DNA of 64,000 nucleotides. Source: Sodiomyces alkalinus F11 (lineage: Eukaryota > Ascomycota > Sordariomycetes > Glomerellales > Plectosphaerellaceae). Shown here in pieces: positions 11,197-22,247 of the stretch. The DNA lies in contig NW_021167088.1 in assembly GCF_003711515.1 (NCBI RefSeq), forward strand, positions 768,351 through 832,350, in the 5' to 3' direction. How positions within the stretch are numbered: position 1 is the stretch's first letter; each line of letters opens with the position of its first letter. A program made the translations under genes and the position numbers. The notes below the pieces were generated by a model that saw only the letters and a list, made by a program, of their open reading frames with translations, was not told the origin of the DNA and ran no database searches.

Positions 11197-14028
11197 TTAA
11201 GTGATCGGCGCCAGGAAGAGGCTCAGCATGAGCTCGTCGGCGCTCGGTCGGAGGTTATGGTCGATCTCAAACGTTTGGGCGAGGAACGTCTGGGCCTCCG
11301 GGCTGGCATGATCCGGGATGGTGGGGGTAGCTTTCGCGCCACCAATCTTGAAGATGGCCTGAAGCTGCGTGCAGTCAGGAAAAGGGTGTGTGCCCGTCAT
11401 CATTTCGACAACTAAGCAGCCGAGAGACCAGATATCGGCCTTTCGGGTATACGAGGTCTGTTTGACAACCTCGGGCGCCATCCAGAAGACGGAGCCTTGC
11501 AATGACGGGCGATGTTTGTTGTTATTCGCACCGCCCAAGATGTTGGAGGCCTCAAGTTTCTTGGAGATGCCAAAGTCGGAGATCTTAATAGTCCCCTTGT
11601 TGTCGACGAGGATATTGGCGCCCTTGATGTCTCGGTGGATAATGTCCCGATTGTGGAGATACGACAGTCCTGTAAGGATTTGGCGGACAAAGCTGCGGAC
11701 CAGCGGTTCGGGCAGAGCGCCGTACGAGTTGAGCATGGTCTGCACCGAGCCACCGGGGACATACTCGAGGAAAATGTTGAGGAAGTCGGACGAGGAGCTG
11801 CAGCCGAGATACTGCACAATGTTGGGGTGTCGGAGGTCTCTAAGCAGGCTGATCTCACGTTTCAAGGCTTCGATCATGCTCTTTTTCCGTGAATCGCTCT
11901 GGCTGTTCGCCCCAGGAGATGGTGCCTCTACCTGCTTTACGGCAAGCAGCTCACCGGTCACGGCATGGAGGGCGAGGTAGACGCAACCGAACGAACCCTG
12001 TCCAATCATGGCACCCTTCATCCACTTGTCGTCGGACCACGACTCGCCGGCAAGGAAGCTTTGGAGCTCTTCATCGGCATCTTCGCCATCCTCGTTGAGT
12101 GCCTGCGTCAGCTGCTCCATTGAACCAGAGCCTGTGGATTCACCGTCGAAGAAGCTCTTCCTCGAGATGTTGCCATCGGGGTCGGTGACGCTGACGGCCG
12201 CAGTATCCGAGTTGCTATCGGCGAAGGACACGTACGATTTGCGATTCGGTTCCACGGGTGACTCCTCCTGAAGGGTATCGAGCACGGAGGACGTGACCGA
12301 GTCACGGTAGGCGTGGGTGTTCCGGGCTGCCTGGCGAGCGGACTGTCCCACCGGTTTCACCGCGCTCAGCCAGGTGTCTGCAATGGTGGGGATGGGTGGG
12401 GCGTCGGCAATGCTCGAAGCAAAGCTAATATTGCTCGCAACACTCAGACGACTGTTGACCTTGCTCAGACGAGTCGACCTTCTCATAGACAGACGCGCCG
12501 TTCTGTCGATGTCTTCTCTCGGATGGTCGGGGAAGTAGGAGGTAAGATCCGAGGTAATGAGCTCGCTAGGAGGCCGCAGGCCACCAAACGGTCGGAGAAT
12601 GCCTTTGTTCCTCCGTTGGGGCGGCCGCTGCGCGTCGGTGGCGGCGGCAGGGCGTTCCAAGTCCTTGGCTGCGTTGATAACGTTCCGTTCCCGATCGTGG
12701 TACGAGATCGGGGAGAGAGGATGCTGGAGTTCGTCGTTCCACCGTTCACCCAGCAGTTTCTGGACTTTAAGCTGGCTGCGCTTGTCCACGGACTCGAGGG
12801 CCCGAGCATGATTCTGCTGCGCCTCCTCGATGGCAATGCCGGCCGCACGCTCAAGTTCGGCCTGGCCCGGCTCGCCCGCCGGGACGCGTCGCAGAATGAG
12901 GCGATTTCGCTCGGGCCGCTTTTGGTCCTTGATGATACGCCATAGCTCCGTATCTCCCAAGCGACGGCACTGGCTCGGATCGGGTTCGATGCCCGTCAGG
13001 GCCCAAAAGCAGTAGTTCCTCTCGTGGTCCTCGCGGAGAGCAAACTTGCGGAGGGTGACCCTCATGACTTCCTCACAGGTCTTGCAGTCGGCAATCTTGA
13101 CGACCTTGGTGACGCCCCCCGTAGAAATGACGCGGATGACATCTTGGTTCTGTGGTAAGGCAGCCATCAGTGAGCCATCCATACTGGAGTTGTTCCTGGT
13201 ATGGGATGTTACCAATCGGCCGGGTTGGGCAAGGTCGGAGGGCGACCTCGAGGTATTAGGGGCAGCGTTGCTCATGTAGCTGGGGTTCTGGCCGTATCGA
13301 GTGCGCGTTTGTCTCAGGTCAGAGGCAGGAATCGGGGAGCTAGGACGCGACGAAGTTTTTGACATGTCAGGGACAATAGTCATGTCAATTTGCCTCGAGT
13401 ATCGTCGGTTCGCAAGAGGAGTCGGCATTCCTCGACCCCCAGATGTGGGAGCGGATATGGTCGTGGTCGCAGACAGGGGACCGCGCGGCGAGTTAGTATT
13501 AGTTGAAGAAGTGAATTGAACATCCAGTGCGCCAAAGGAATCCTGCAAAAGTTGTTTGTTAGACCGGTTGGGCCCACGACGGAGTGTAGACGACTGGCAT
13601 ACCCTATTTCTCTTCTTCTGGTTCGCATACGCCTTTGTCCTGAGTTTCTTGATGCCGAGAAACAACCGCACACGGTCTCCGACCTTTTCCACGCCCATCT
13701 CCTTAAGAACATCCTTATCCAGTTCGAGCAGGTTTTCGCCATTGATATGGTTCTTGCGGAATAACTTCTCGTACTCGCCACACTTCACACTACGGAGATA
13801 GTCGCAGACGCGGTCTTCATCCCAGTTCTTGACAGCGTCGGAGTTGGAGTCATCGTCGTCGAAGTCGGATTCGGATTCGGTCGGGCTAGCAAAAGAAGAC
13901 GTGGTATTATGAACGGCAGGCGTTCTACGAGACGGGGCGACGGAAGAAGGGCCGACGTTGGAGACCATGTTCGAGCCGTTCGCACCTAGCGAGGCCGGGA
14001 ATGCCGTCTTCGGGGCTAGCATGGCCAT
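11197..14028 (-). CDS. STE11: MAPKKK of the STE11 / NRC-1 / MST11 family
   Basis: Serine/threonine kinase that phosphorylates a STE7-type MAPKK in the mating, filamentation and (in pathogens) infection MAPK cascade. Exons: 14028-13603 and 13542-11197, giving 923 residues. The 60-bp intron (13602-13543: GTATGC, CTAAC, TTGCAG) is a multiple of three and has no stop, so an unspliced reading would add 20 residues. Order of domains: SAM domain (about 68-130, starting WDEDRVCDYL), a Ras-association-like domain (about 275-365), a long disordered linker, and a C-terminal kinase domain (about 645-915). The kinase has the Gly loop GQGSFGCVY, the VAIK-equivalent LAVKQV, catalytic HRDIKGANIL, DFG and APE motifs. 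All catalytic residues are present, so it should be active. Length and domain order match family members. Confidence 0.93.
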   Translation of the reverse strand: MAMLAPKTAFPASLGANGSNMVSNVGPSSVAPSRRTPAVHNTTSSFASPTESESDFDDDDSNSDAVKNWDEDRVCDYLRSVKCGEYEKLFRKNHINGENLLELDKDVLKEMGVEKVGDRVRLFLGIKKLRTKAYANQKKRNRVCQSSTLRRGPNRSNKQLLQDSFGALDVQFTSSTNTNSPRGPLSATTTISAPTSGGRGMPTPLANRRYSRQIDMTIVPDMSKTSSRPSSPIPASDLRQTRTRYGQNPSYMSNAAPNTSRSPSDLAQPGRLVTSHTRNNSSMDGSLMAALPQNQDVIRVISTGGVTKVVKIADCKTCEEVMRVTLRKFALREDHERNYCFWALTGIEPDPSQCRRLGDTELWRIIKDQKRPERNRLILRRVPAGEPGQAELERAAGIAIEEAQQNHARALESVDKRSQLKVQKLLGERWNDELQHPLSPISYHDRERNVINAAKDLERPAAATDAQRPPQRRNKGILRPFGGLRPPSELITSDLTSYFPDHPREDIDRTARLSMRRSTRLSKVNSRLSVASNISFASSIADAPPIPTIADTWLSAVKPVGQSARQAARNTHAYRDSVTSSVLDTLQEESPVEPNRKSYVSFADSNSDTAAVSVTDPDGNISRKSFFDGESTGSGSMEQLTQALNEDGEDADEELQSFLAGESWSDDKWMKGAMIGQGSFGCVYLALHAVTGELLAVKQVEAPSPGANSQSDSRKKSMIEALKREISLLRDLRHPNIVQYLGCSSSSDFLNIFLEYVPGGSVQTMLNSYGALPEPLVRSFVRQILTGLSYLHNRDIIHRDIKGANILVDNKGTIKISDFGISKKLEASNILGGANNNKHRPSLQGSVFWMAPEVVKQTSYTRKADIWSLGCLVVEMMTGTHPFPDCTQLQAIFKIGGAKATPTIPDHASPEAQTFLAQTFEIDHNLRPSADELMLSLFLAPIT
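13543..13602 (-). other. In-frame, stop-free 60-bp intron of STE11
   Basis: Donor GTATGC, branch site CTAAC and acceptor TTTTGCAG are all canonical. It is 60 bp long with no stop in frame. It sits at phase 0 between the residues KKRNR and DSFGALD, just after the SAM domain. Confidence 0.8.
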
Positions 14029-16716
14029 TTTGTCCCTATATGTTGATGGTGGCGTAGCGAGAAATCGTGACGGAAACCCACGAGTGTGTTGTTGAAGGTT
14101 CTCGGCGAGAGGTGAGAAATATTTTTGAGGTGATCGGAGGCCAAATCAATATCTCCCGAGTCTCGTTTCACGAAGCATGGCTCGGAAGGGAACTTAGGGA
14201 AAACCCAAACCGGGAAATCGAGCCGAGAAACAACTCAGAACAGAGAAATAGCACCAGGACACGGAGGCCTGATGATCAGTGGAGTGAAACAGCGAGGGAG
14301 GGGAGGAGGAAGAGGCGTAGAGAAAGGGAAACGGATGTTGATGATAATCCCTAAGGTAGGCACGGGATACCTAGACCTGGGAAACAGGGTTGGTTGAAAA
14401 GAGAAAGTACGAAATAAAAGAACAAGGAACCGCGGGACGTAGGTGAAGAGAGGGAAAAAAAAGAAAGAAAGGGCCTGGTCCTTCGGAGAGTGTGGTCACT
14501 TGGCGGACTTGACCTCCGTTAGGTAGGTTGCTTTGAGGACGATGAAGATGGGCGACAAGGTAAGACGAAGGGGATTCTTCAGGAAGGAGGAGCCCCCCAT
14601 CCGATCCTCTGGTGGTTCCACTGTTCCACCGCCCCAAAAGGGCCACCTCAGGTTCACCTGCCCTAACACAGCGTCGAAATCGTTAGTTACCTTAACTCAG
14701 GTACCTTCCTGAGCCTACGTTGTACCTAACGAGCCGATCTCGCCTCTATTGGGGTGCAGCGATTGGTCTCCGTTGACCCGTTCCTGAGGCCATTCGTACC
14801 TAGTGTGTACTCCGTCCAGGGGCTCGTCTCCAGCGTGAGCGCTCCCAGTGTCACAGGTAAAGGGATAATACCCCTGCCCGGCTCGCGCTTTCTTCCGGGG
14901 TGAAACGACGATGACGGCGCGTCAATACGAAGTACCGGAGTACTTCGCACGAATATATCGACATCGGTCATCCGAAGATAGGGTCAGGACATGCAATTGT
15001 TATTTTCGCTCCCGTATCAAGTTCACGAGAGAGCCGGGAAGGTGAGAGAGATCTTCCTCGCACATCATTCAACAAAGGGATTCTGATTTTTTTGATGGTG
15101 TAAGGGATAGAATACCAAGTACTACAATTCCAAACGGATCACAATAGGTACACCTCACCACCTCTGCCTTGAGGCAAAAACGGCTCACCGGGTCGGTATA
15201 ACCGTGCAGTATGCCGGGAGACCTAGTTGGGGGGATCCGCCAAGTATGAAAGCCGAGCACGACTGGCTGTCCGTCGCCTAAGGTACCTTACCTAACTAAG
15301 CATTCGGTAGTGCCAGTCCATCTTGTGTATATTGATAACCCTGTCTGTTATAATATTACACCGTATATAATGACCTCCGTGTTGTCATCCCGTCAATCCG
15401 ACTCAGAGCTTCGACCCATTCCATTCGTTCCATCAGCAACAGTAGGACTGGATCCAAATCGTGATGCGGATGGACGATGCGATATGATACGTTCACTGCC
15501 GAACGCCACCACGATGCCAGAACCATAAAATAACTCTCGCAACCTGCAACACACTGAGCCGAAGAAGTCGCGTCTGATGGCCTGTCCGTCCCGGTGGCAG
15601 TCGACGATTGGTCCTTCGGCCATTTCTTCCATCCTTTCGGCGTTCAGATCGGTGTCCAGTTACGACGCCAAGCGGAGAAGTTCTCAAGCTGGGCACACAG
15701 GAGAGGAAGTACCACAAAGGAATTAATTACACGGCACACGAAGTAATTATGGACGAATATGTGTAGCCCGTAAGGTATTAAACGGCGACGCGTGGGAGGT
15801 AGCTCGGTGGGGGTGGAGGCTTGGCGCTAAATGGGGCACGATATGAAACCGTTCGCGTTGCATGTTTCACGATCCATCCCTGCGACCGCCGTTCCATTTT
15901 TGGTTCCTGGCCTTATGGTCCGCATTTTCCACCACCCATAACAGACCGCCACAATAATATTGACGTGATGTTGGTCTGCGTAAGGTAGGTACCTTACGAT
16001 AAGTGTACATACTGTGATCGTCCTATGGTACGAAATACTTCATACGCATCTCCCCGATGAGCTTCCGTCAGTAATAATTACTGGACGAGCACGTACTCTC
16101 CTGACCAGATCCGACGTGTCCTCTTTTATTAGCCACGTTCATCACTTTCACATGGAACCGACCACCTGGTTGACCCAGGGATGACGGAGGCGCCAATGAA
16201 AACACCACCTACGAAGTATTTCTTTCTCCGTGACCTGCGTTGAAGATCGCCGGCTGGCGTTGTCAGCTCTCCCTCTCATCTTACCAAGTCGCCGACCCTA
16301 CTCATTCGGATACTCGGCCGAGACTCCAGGAAAGCGTTCCAACACATGTGACCCAAGAAACCAATGGTTGTACGGATACGGAGTACCCGTTCGGTCACCA
16401 CAAGCGGCACTAAGGTACCTTATGATAATACCGCTCTCACAGTCACCCCTTGCGTGACGAGAATATTCAACTCATCGAATGCTGTCCAGCGCTGGATATC
16501 TAGGAAATACTAAGAATAGGAGAAATCCGATGCTGACTACCTCAATATGGAGAGTCACCGGATTTGCCAGCTGACTCACATCAGAAGGCCAGCCAAACAG
16601 ACAGGTCGCCCACTAAGGACGAAGATAAAAGGATCATGATTCTAATAGATTACTTACAATCCTCTAACTTTCATGACGTGAACCATTGAAGCTTCCCATT
16701 CATCCATTCGGTCGCT
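14029..16716. promoter_or_regulatory. Divergent intergenic region with short palindromes
   Basis: 2.7 kb between the starts of STE11 (-) and the GNAT gene (+). No credible gene. It contains CGAAGTAC/GTACTTCG inverted arms at 14928-14947, the palindrome TAAGGTACCTTA at 15279 and 16411, perfect 9-bp arms around a GG spacer at 15979-15998, and TACGGAGTAC at 16377. The first few hundred bases left of 14029's neighbour gene should be the STE11 leader and promoter. Confidence 0.5.
15979..15998. repeat. Short perfect inverted repeat (TAAGGTA family)
   Basis: Arms CGTAAGGTA (15979-15987) and TACCTTACG (15990-15998) are perfect complements with a 2-base spacer. It is one of several related palindromes between genes in this window. 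Confidence 0.8.
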
Positions 16717-17559
16717 ATGACATTACAACAAGAGCTCAACTTCTGTTTCCCTTTGCGTGAGCTCGCCAATGACAGAATTAAGTTGACTCCTTTCCAGGTA
16801 AGCATTCATTGCACTCTCTTCTCTCTTCCAGACTTCAGCCATACCTCCCCTTCCCCCCTTCTCGGCGTACCCAACGGTCGACAAGCTGACCATATCCGCT
16901 GGGCGAAAACCACAAAGGCGAAGCGCCATGCCGCGAAATTCTTCGCCATGACGGCTCAACATCCCGAGCTGTACGCCTACGCAGCATCGGGACCGTACGA
17001 CAGCGAGGCGCAGTACGTCTCCTGCTTCCTCGAAGGGATGGCTCTCAAGGACCCGGGAATGGCAACGTTCGCGGTAATCGACAAGACACGTCCTCCATCG
17101 GCCGAAGACGACGAAGGAGAATTGGCAGGGACCATGTCATACATGTCCAGCTCGGCCCCTTGGCTCGGCACCGAGATCGGGCACATCTTGATCCTCCTGC
17201 CGTACCAGCGCACTCATGTTACGACCAACGCGGTCGGACTCATGATGCAGTACGCGCTCGAACCCCAGGGGAAAGGGGGCCTGGGATTGCGGAGAGTACA
17301 ATGGCGAGCGCACGCGAAGAACGCCGCCTCCATCAAATTGGCGGAGCGGATGGGATTCCAGAAGGAAGGCATCATGTTGTGGCATGTGCGGTTTGAAAAA
17401 GGCAGGTTAAAGAGCAAGGTGGGAAATGATAAGCCGCTCCCACCGGGAAGCGACCCGGACGACCTCTGGCGCGACACGATCGTCCTGAGTCACTGCTGGG
17501 ACGCATGGGAGAATGGAGGTCGGGCATTGGTGGAAGCCGCCATGAACCGTGCGGTGTGA
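16717..17559 (+). CDS. GNAT-family N-acetyltransferase (RimJ/RimL type)
   Basis: Acetyl-CoA-dependent acetyltransferase of the Acetyltransf_3 group; substrate unknown. Proposed exons: 16717-16797 and 16918-17559, giving 240 residues. The intron (16798-16917: GTAAGC, CTGAC at about 16886, CAAAG) is 120 bp, a multiple of three, and stop-free, so it is easily mistaken for coding. Removing it joins LTPF to a segment ending HPELYAY, as in related fungal proteins. The core acetyltransferase region includes EIGHILILLPYQRT (beta-4/acetyl-CoA loop region) and LGLRRVQWRAHAKNAAS followed by AERMGF, the typical C-terminal part of the fold. No signal peptide or membrane segment, so probably cytosolic. The family is clear; the acceptor is an inference, because an AG at 16831 would give only a 34-bp intron. 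Confidence 0.8.
   Translation: MTLQQELNFCFPLRELANDRIKLTPFQVSIHCTLFSLPDFSHTSPSPLLGVPNGRQADHIRWAKTTKAKRHAAKFFAMTAQHPELYAYAASGPYDSEAQYVSCFLEGMALKDPGMATFAVIDKTRPPSAEDDEGELAGTMSYMSSSAPWLGTEIGHILILLPYQRTHVTTNAVGLMMQYALEPQGKGGLGLRRVQWRAHAKNAASIKLAERMGFQKEGIMLWHVRFEKGRLKSKVGNDKPLPPGSDPDDLWRDTIVLSHCWDAWENGGRALVEAAMNRAV
16798..16917 (+). other. Probable in-frame, stop-free 120-bp intron of the GNAT gene
   Basis: Donor CAG|GTAAGC, a CTGAC branch-like site 30 bases before the end, and acceptor CAAAG. The sequence is open throughout, but its translation has low complexity and no place in the GNAT fold. Confidence 0.65.
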
Positions 17560-18373
17560 TGACGATGATGTCCCAGGTACTGATCATGATGCTTTTGACA
17601 AGACGCGGACACGGCGACTTTAGGACTGGATCATCGCTCGTTCCTCAGCCTTTGCCCCTAATCGCTTCACTAATTGTCCTCCCTGGCATTGCGGCTCTTT
17701 GTACTTTGGCGCAGGGCCAGGATCAGACAAGGCGTCAACCAGTGACGGACGCTCTCTATTCCTGCCTGCGTCGAGTTTTAAGTGTCGAATGTCAAGTATC
17801 AAGTGACACGCCCTTTGGATTCGTAAAATGTTCAAGGTGGATCTTCCCCATTCCACTATTCCCTCCAGCCCCGTGGTGGAACAGTAATAAGGAGTCATAT
17901 CTGCGCCGTTCGTAGTCACGGGAAGGGGGGNNNNNNNNNNNNNNNNNNNNAAGGAGAAAAAGAAAAAGAAAGAAAAAGAAAAAGAAAAAGAAAAAGGAAT
18001 CGCACTCCAGCCGATTTGGATCCAATGAGCCGAAGGTAGACAGACACTCGGCCGCCAATTCCCGATTGGTTCTATTTTTGACCCTCAATCAAAAACTCAC
18101 CACAACCGCAACAACAACCACACATATCTTATCCAGTTTCCAAGTCGAGTTCAATAATATATTGTGACTTTGCCTCGTATTAACAGATTGCATTCGCCCC
18201 TTTCTTCAGCTCGATTCTGTCGCCCCACGATACACCGAACGCCACCAAGCGCGAAAACCCGCGAAGCGAGCTCACAGGTACCTTGCAACCGATTGCCCAG
18301 CACATCTGAAACGGCAGAGCAGCATCCTCCCAGGTGGAAAGGAAAAAGAAAGAGAGAAAAGAAAAGGAGCCTC
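17560..18373. other. Intergenic region with an assembly gap
   Basis: Between the GNAT stop and the PHA2 start (both +). Contains a run of 20 N at 17931-17950, followed by a purine tract of AAAGA-type repeats to about 17998. The last ~300 bases are probably the PHA2 leader; an in-frame upstream ATG at 18164 would only add low-complexity residues. Confidence 0.6.
17931..17950. other. Assembly gap (20 N)
   Basis: Twenty undetermined bases, flanked by a G-run on the left and an A/G microsatellite on the right. The real gap length is unknown, since 20 N is likely a placeholder. Confidence 0.95.
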
Positions 18374-19826
18374 ATGATGACCACGGGAGCACAAGAGGAA
18401 GTTAAGCGTAGGCCGTTGGTCGGGTTCCTGGGCCCCAAAGCTTCATATTCTCACCAGGTTAGTAGTACTTCGTCCACCATGCGTACCTTTCCCCCCGTTA
18501 TGGGAGGTACTGTACTTTGAACAATTCCCCTCTTGTGACAGCCCGCATAACCATCGCGTTGCCTCGCTGACATCTTCTCTTCCTCAGGCAACGCTTCAAT
18601 CATTTCCCGAATATGAATGGGACTTGACTCCATTAGTGACAATTCCCGGTAAGTAGGAGCCTGCTGTGTGGGAAGCAAAAATGTACTATGTACTCTTCAG
18701 CTATGTTTGTTCCCGTTTGTCCTTAAGGCTTCTCCTTGCCTTCATCAGTCCCGGGGGTCGCTCACTCCTGTCCCCTTCTCATCGGCAATTATCGCTAACA
18801 TACGTTGTCCCCGGATTAGACATCTTCGCCGCAGTTCAAGCAGGTGATGTGGCCTACGGAGTTGTTCCGTTCGAGAACTCCACCAATGGCTCCGTAGTCT
18901 TCAGCCTCGACTGCTTTGCAGACCGTAACAGGCTGTATCCCGACATAGCAGTCTGTGCGGAGATTTACCTGGACGTCCATCACTACCTGGTCGGCCGGCT
19001 CCCCCCTTCGTCCGTGTCGTGCCCTGCCTCTACCGCCATCCCCACCACCGGTGGTGTCCCGTTCAGTCCCGCCGAGGACAATGCTGGGTCGGGAACCCGC
19101 ACGCCCACAGAATCAGAACCCCACCCTCCGACGCCCCGGGCCCACCCCCGCGCCGACCTCTCCCACATCCGCCGTCTCTACTCCCACCCGCAGGCCTGGG
19201 GCCAGTGCACAGCTTTCCTGTCGACCTACCTCAAGGGCGTCGAGGCCGTAGACGTTAGCTCCACGAGCCGCGCCGCCGAGCTCGTGGCTGCAGATCCGAC
19301 AGGCACCAGCGCCGCCGTCTCCAGTGCCGTCGCTGCCCAGCTGCACGGCATCGACGTCTTGGCCGAGTGCATCGAGGACCGCCCCGATAACACGACCCGA
19401 TTCTTTGTCGTGCGCAAGGAGTCCATCTCCCCTTCCGCTGAACGGGCTGGTGTGGATGGTCGCAATGGCGCCGCACCGCAACGAGATGTTTCAGCAGAGT
19501 TAGGACACCCCCTTTCTACGACGGGCGGCGGCAAGGGTGCGAAAACGAAGTCGCTGGTCTCCTTCACTGTACCCCACGAGGCACCGGGCGCGCTAGCCGA
19601 CGTGCTGGGGTGCTTCCGCCGGTTCGAGCTCAACCTGACCAGCATCAATAGCCGGCCCAGCCTCGTCAAGCCATTCCAGTACGTCTTCTTTGTCGAGTTC
19701 CAGGGCCACAAATTCCGGGATCCAGAAGAGCGGGTCAAGGGTGTTCTGGAGGCGGTAGGGGAGGTCGCTGAGACGTGGAGGTGGTTAGGGAGCTGGGACG
19801 ACCAACGGGCCGTGAGCCTTAGCTAG
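18374..19826 (+). CDS. PHA2: Prephenate dehydratase
   Basis: Converts prephenate to phenylpyruvate with loss of water and CO2, the committed step to phenylalanine. Exons: 18374-18457, 18588-18648, 18820-19826, giving 383 residues. Introns of 130 and 171 bp have GTTAGT/GTAAGT donors and CTCAG/TTAG acceptors. The catalytic domain begins at about residue 15 with VGFLGPKASYSHQ and includes VVPFENSTNGSV and the substrate-pocket motif TTRFFVV. A C-terminal ACT domain (about 290-375), starting VSFTVPHEAPGALADVL and carrying an SRPS motif, is the expected site of phenylalanine feedback control. About 45 Pro/Ser/Thr-rich residues (around 112-156) interrupt the catalytic domain before SHIRRLYSHPQAWGQC; this looks like a disordered loop. 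The first of two adjacent ATGs is taken as the start. Confidence 0.92.
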
Positions 19827-22247
19827 ATAGCGAACGGCAGGGAGAAATTTACCCTGTCAACGCTCTCCCCATCTTTCTCCCTCGGCTCTTATGTCTTACT
19901 TTCTTCCTTTGCTGCCATGGGGCGTTTGCCCCTTTCTTCTACGTGGACCAAAGCTGGATGTACCTCCGAGGGCTGGGGGAGGGAGCGTCTTACGAACATC
20001 TGCCCACCATGTGGGTGTATGATGTCTGTCGCCATGGGATATTGTCACTGCGGTCTAGCCCTTTCCTACCTTACCTACCTACTTACATGTTACGTGGCGC
20101 AGGGTCGACGAGTGACCACCTCATGTGACCATCAGTCGAGGTCCTCTTACGGCCCCTGTCTTCTTTGCGTCAATGTCACACCCACGGCTGCCAGGCTGAG
20201 ACTTACTTCTTCGAGGGTGCTCACGCGACAACAACCTCGATTTATACCATTGCCACCGAGATGCCTTCCTGCAGGCTGACAGAAAAGCGTGGGTTGCAGG
20301 CATACATGAGACAAATCAAAGACCAGAACGCAAAGACACGTCGTCAAGCATGTCGTACCTGGCTTCTTGCAGGAAAAGCTTGTGTCATGAGTCTTCAGCT
20401 TGGCGCGGGATTCGTCCTGCTCCCGGGGCAACGGGGAACATGTAGGGACTTTGCATCCTACTATCTCACTCTGGAAGCCGGGGTCATGTGCGCCTCCAGC
20501 GCGCCTAAAGGACGCTTGCCGTTGACCCTGGGCCAAAAAGTAGAGGGTTGTACCCGACCACGATGCGAGCACGCCATAACACATGACTGCTTTGCTTGAG
20601 CCCTGTTACGAGGGAAGGCAGTGAAGGGACACAACCGTGAGGGTTGTTTTGCGCATTTAAGCCTGCCAGTCTCTCAAAATGCGAGGACTCCGGACGCCCT
20701 TCAGGCTCGCGTATACGCTTGATACAAGGACTTTTGCAGTCCATCATGCCATGAGAATGAGGATGGTAGACCGCATAAACCTCCTTGCCCGTCACTCGGT
20801 CTAACTATGTCTTCAACCACCCAAGACCCTCTTGTCCATCTTCCTCTCGCCAGCTTCTTCCCTCATTCGATATGTCTTGATTTCGGCGGCGTGCCATACC
20901 GTCTGAGCGGCTCGAAAAAGGGGCATACGCATGTCATCTCAGCAGACAGTGCCTGAGACCTTCATGGTCCAATGACTGTCCCCCTTTACTTTCCCTTTAC
21001 TTTTCTTCACGTGTTATTCCATCTCTACCTACCTATTCTTCTATATCGTCACTGACGCTGGCCCACTTAATGTTCTCCCACGTCCTCGTGTCTTTAGTGT
21101 ACTGAAAACGATTCCCGCCCATGTATCCTTCAGAGACATATACTTCTTGCAGGCAGTCATAGACTTCCACATGCCAGCCGGACAAGTATACGTTTACTCA
21201 ACTCGTTCCAGACCTTTGAAACGGTAAGAGAGGGGAAAGCGGCCCTGGACCCTCGAGTTCCTCGCCCGCGTTATTAGTGTCCCCGGCGTGGAACCTTGCA
21301 GGTCTCAATTGGTTCCAGCCAAGTGGCGGGGTAGTAACTATGACGTCCTAGTCGCAGGTTACAGGCTTATTAGTACAATGATAAATCCACTACAGATGCC
21401 GGGTGTTGGTACAGGTACCAAAAACGGGACCATCAACGCTTCAATAACCTGTTTTGATAACCTTCTTCATGTACCTTATGTGGAAAGGTAAGGTAAGCTT
21501 CGGTGTTCCCAACAGTCGTTGCAGAAGCTTACGGAAGTACCTCTACATACCTCGTCTATATCGGTCTTCGTCTGTGTTTATTATACCTTAGGTAGCAATT
21601 CTACCAGTGTTAGAAAAGTACCAATCCCGCAGGCAGTACTCAAGAGTACATCGCACTCTGGAACAAACATGTACCTTCAGTCCGTTTCTTAACCTTTTGT
21701 TGGTTGCGGTCTCCATGTGGTGGGCGTAAGAAGATATCAGTGGTCAGTTGTTGGGACGGACAAGAACCGATCTGCTTAGGTTATTAGTTGCGGGGGTGCC
21801 ACAGGGAAAAAGAGGTTAGACGAAGCTCGGCAGATTGAGAGAAGCTGCGTGGGTTAAGTTAAAGAGCTTCTCAGAGCTGGATTGGACGGGCAGGACAACC
21901 TGGAAGGGTGCAAGAGGTTTATATAGGTCAGCCCTCGACTCTTTTCTCCTGTGCATCCTGTGTTGGATTCTTCCATCTCGCGTTGTTGTCGGCCTTAAGA
22001 TCATCTTCTCTTCTCATCTCTGTTTTTGAAGCTCTTTGATATCACCGCCGGGAGGCTAAATCGCCGTTAATTTATGCTTCCGATTAAGCTCTAACTGCAT
22101 ATTTGCCGGCTGCTTCGAACCCGAATTCCTGGTTTCTTCGCTGTTTCTTTCCACTAGGCTTCATCACGCCATTTCCTAGGTTCCTTCGCAATACTCCAGT
22201 ATCATCCCCCCGACCGTGTCCCTACCCGACTCTTCCCCTCCGAGACC
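19827..22247. promoter_or_regulatory. Intergenic region upstream of the sulfotransferase-like gene
   Basis: 2.4 kb holding the PHA2 3' UTR and the promoter of the next gene. Overlapping open frames of ~145 codons on both strands (20147-20599) have no domain and look fortuitous. A TACCTTAGGTA palindrome occurs near 21585. Confidence 0.5.

Noticed and set aside
16831..16831. CCAG as acceptor of the GNAT intron
   Set aside because: It would give a 34-bp intron, below the usual fungal minimum, and does not restore the family alignment.
20147..20599. Overlapping ~145-codon frames on both strands
   Set aside because: Both frames are open over the same bases, with no recognisable motif, no introns and unremarkable composition, so chance is the simplest explanation.
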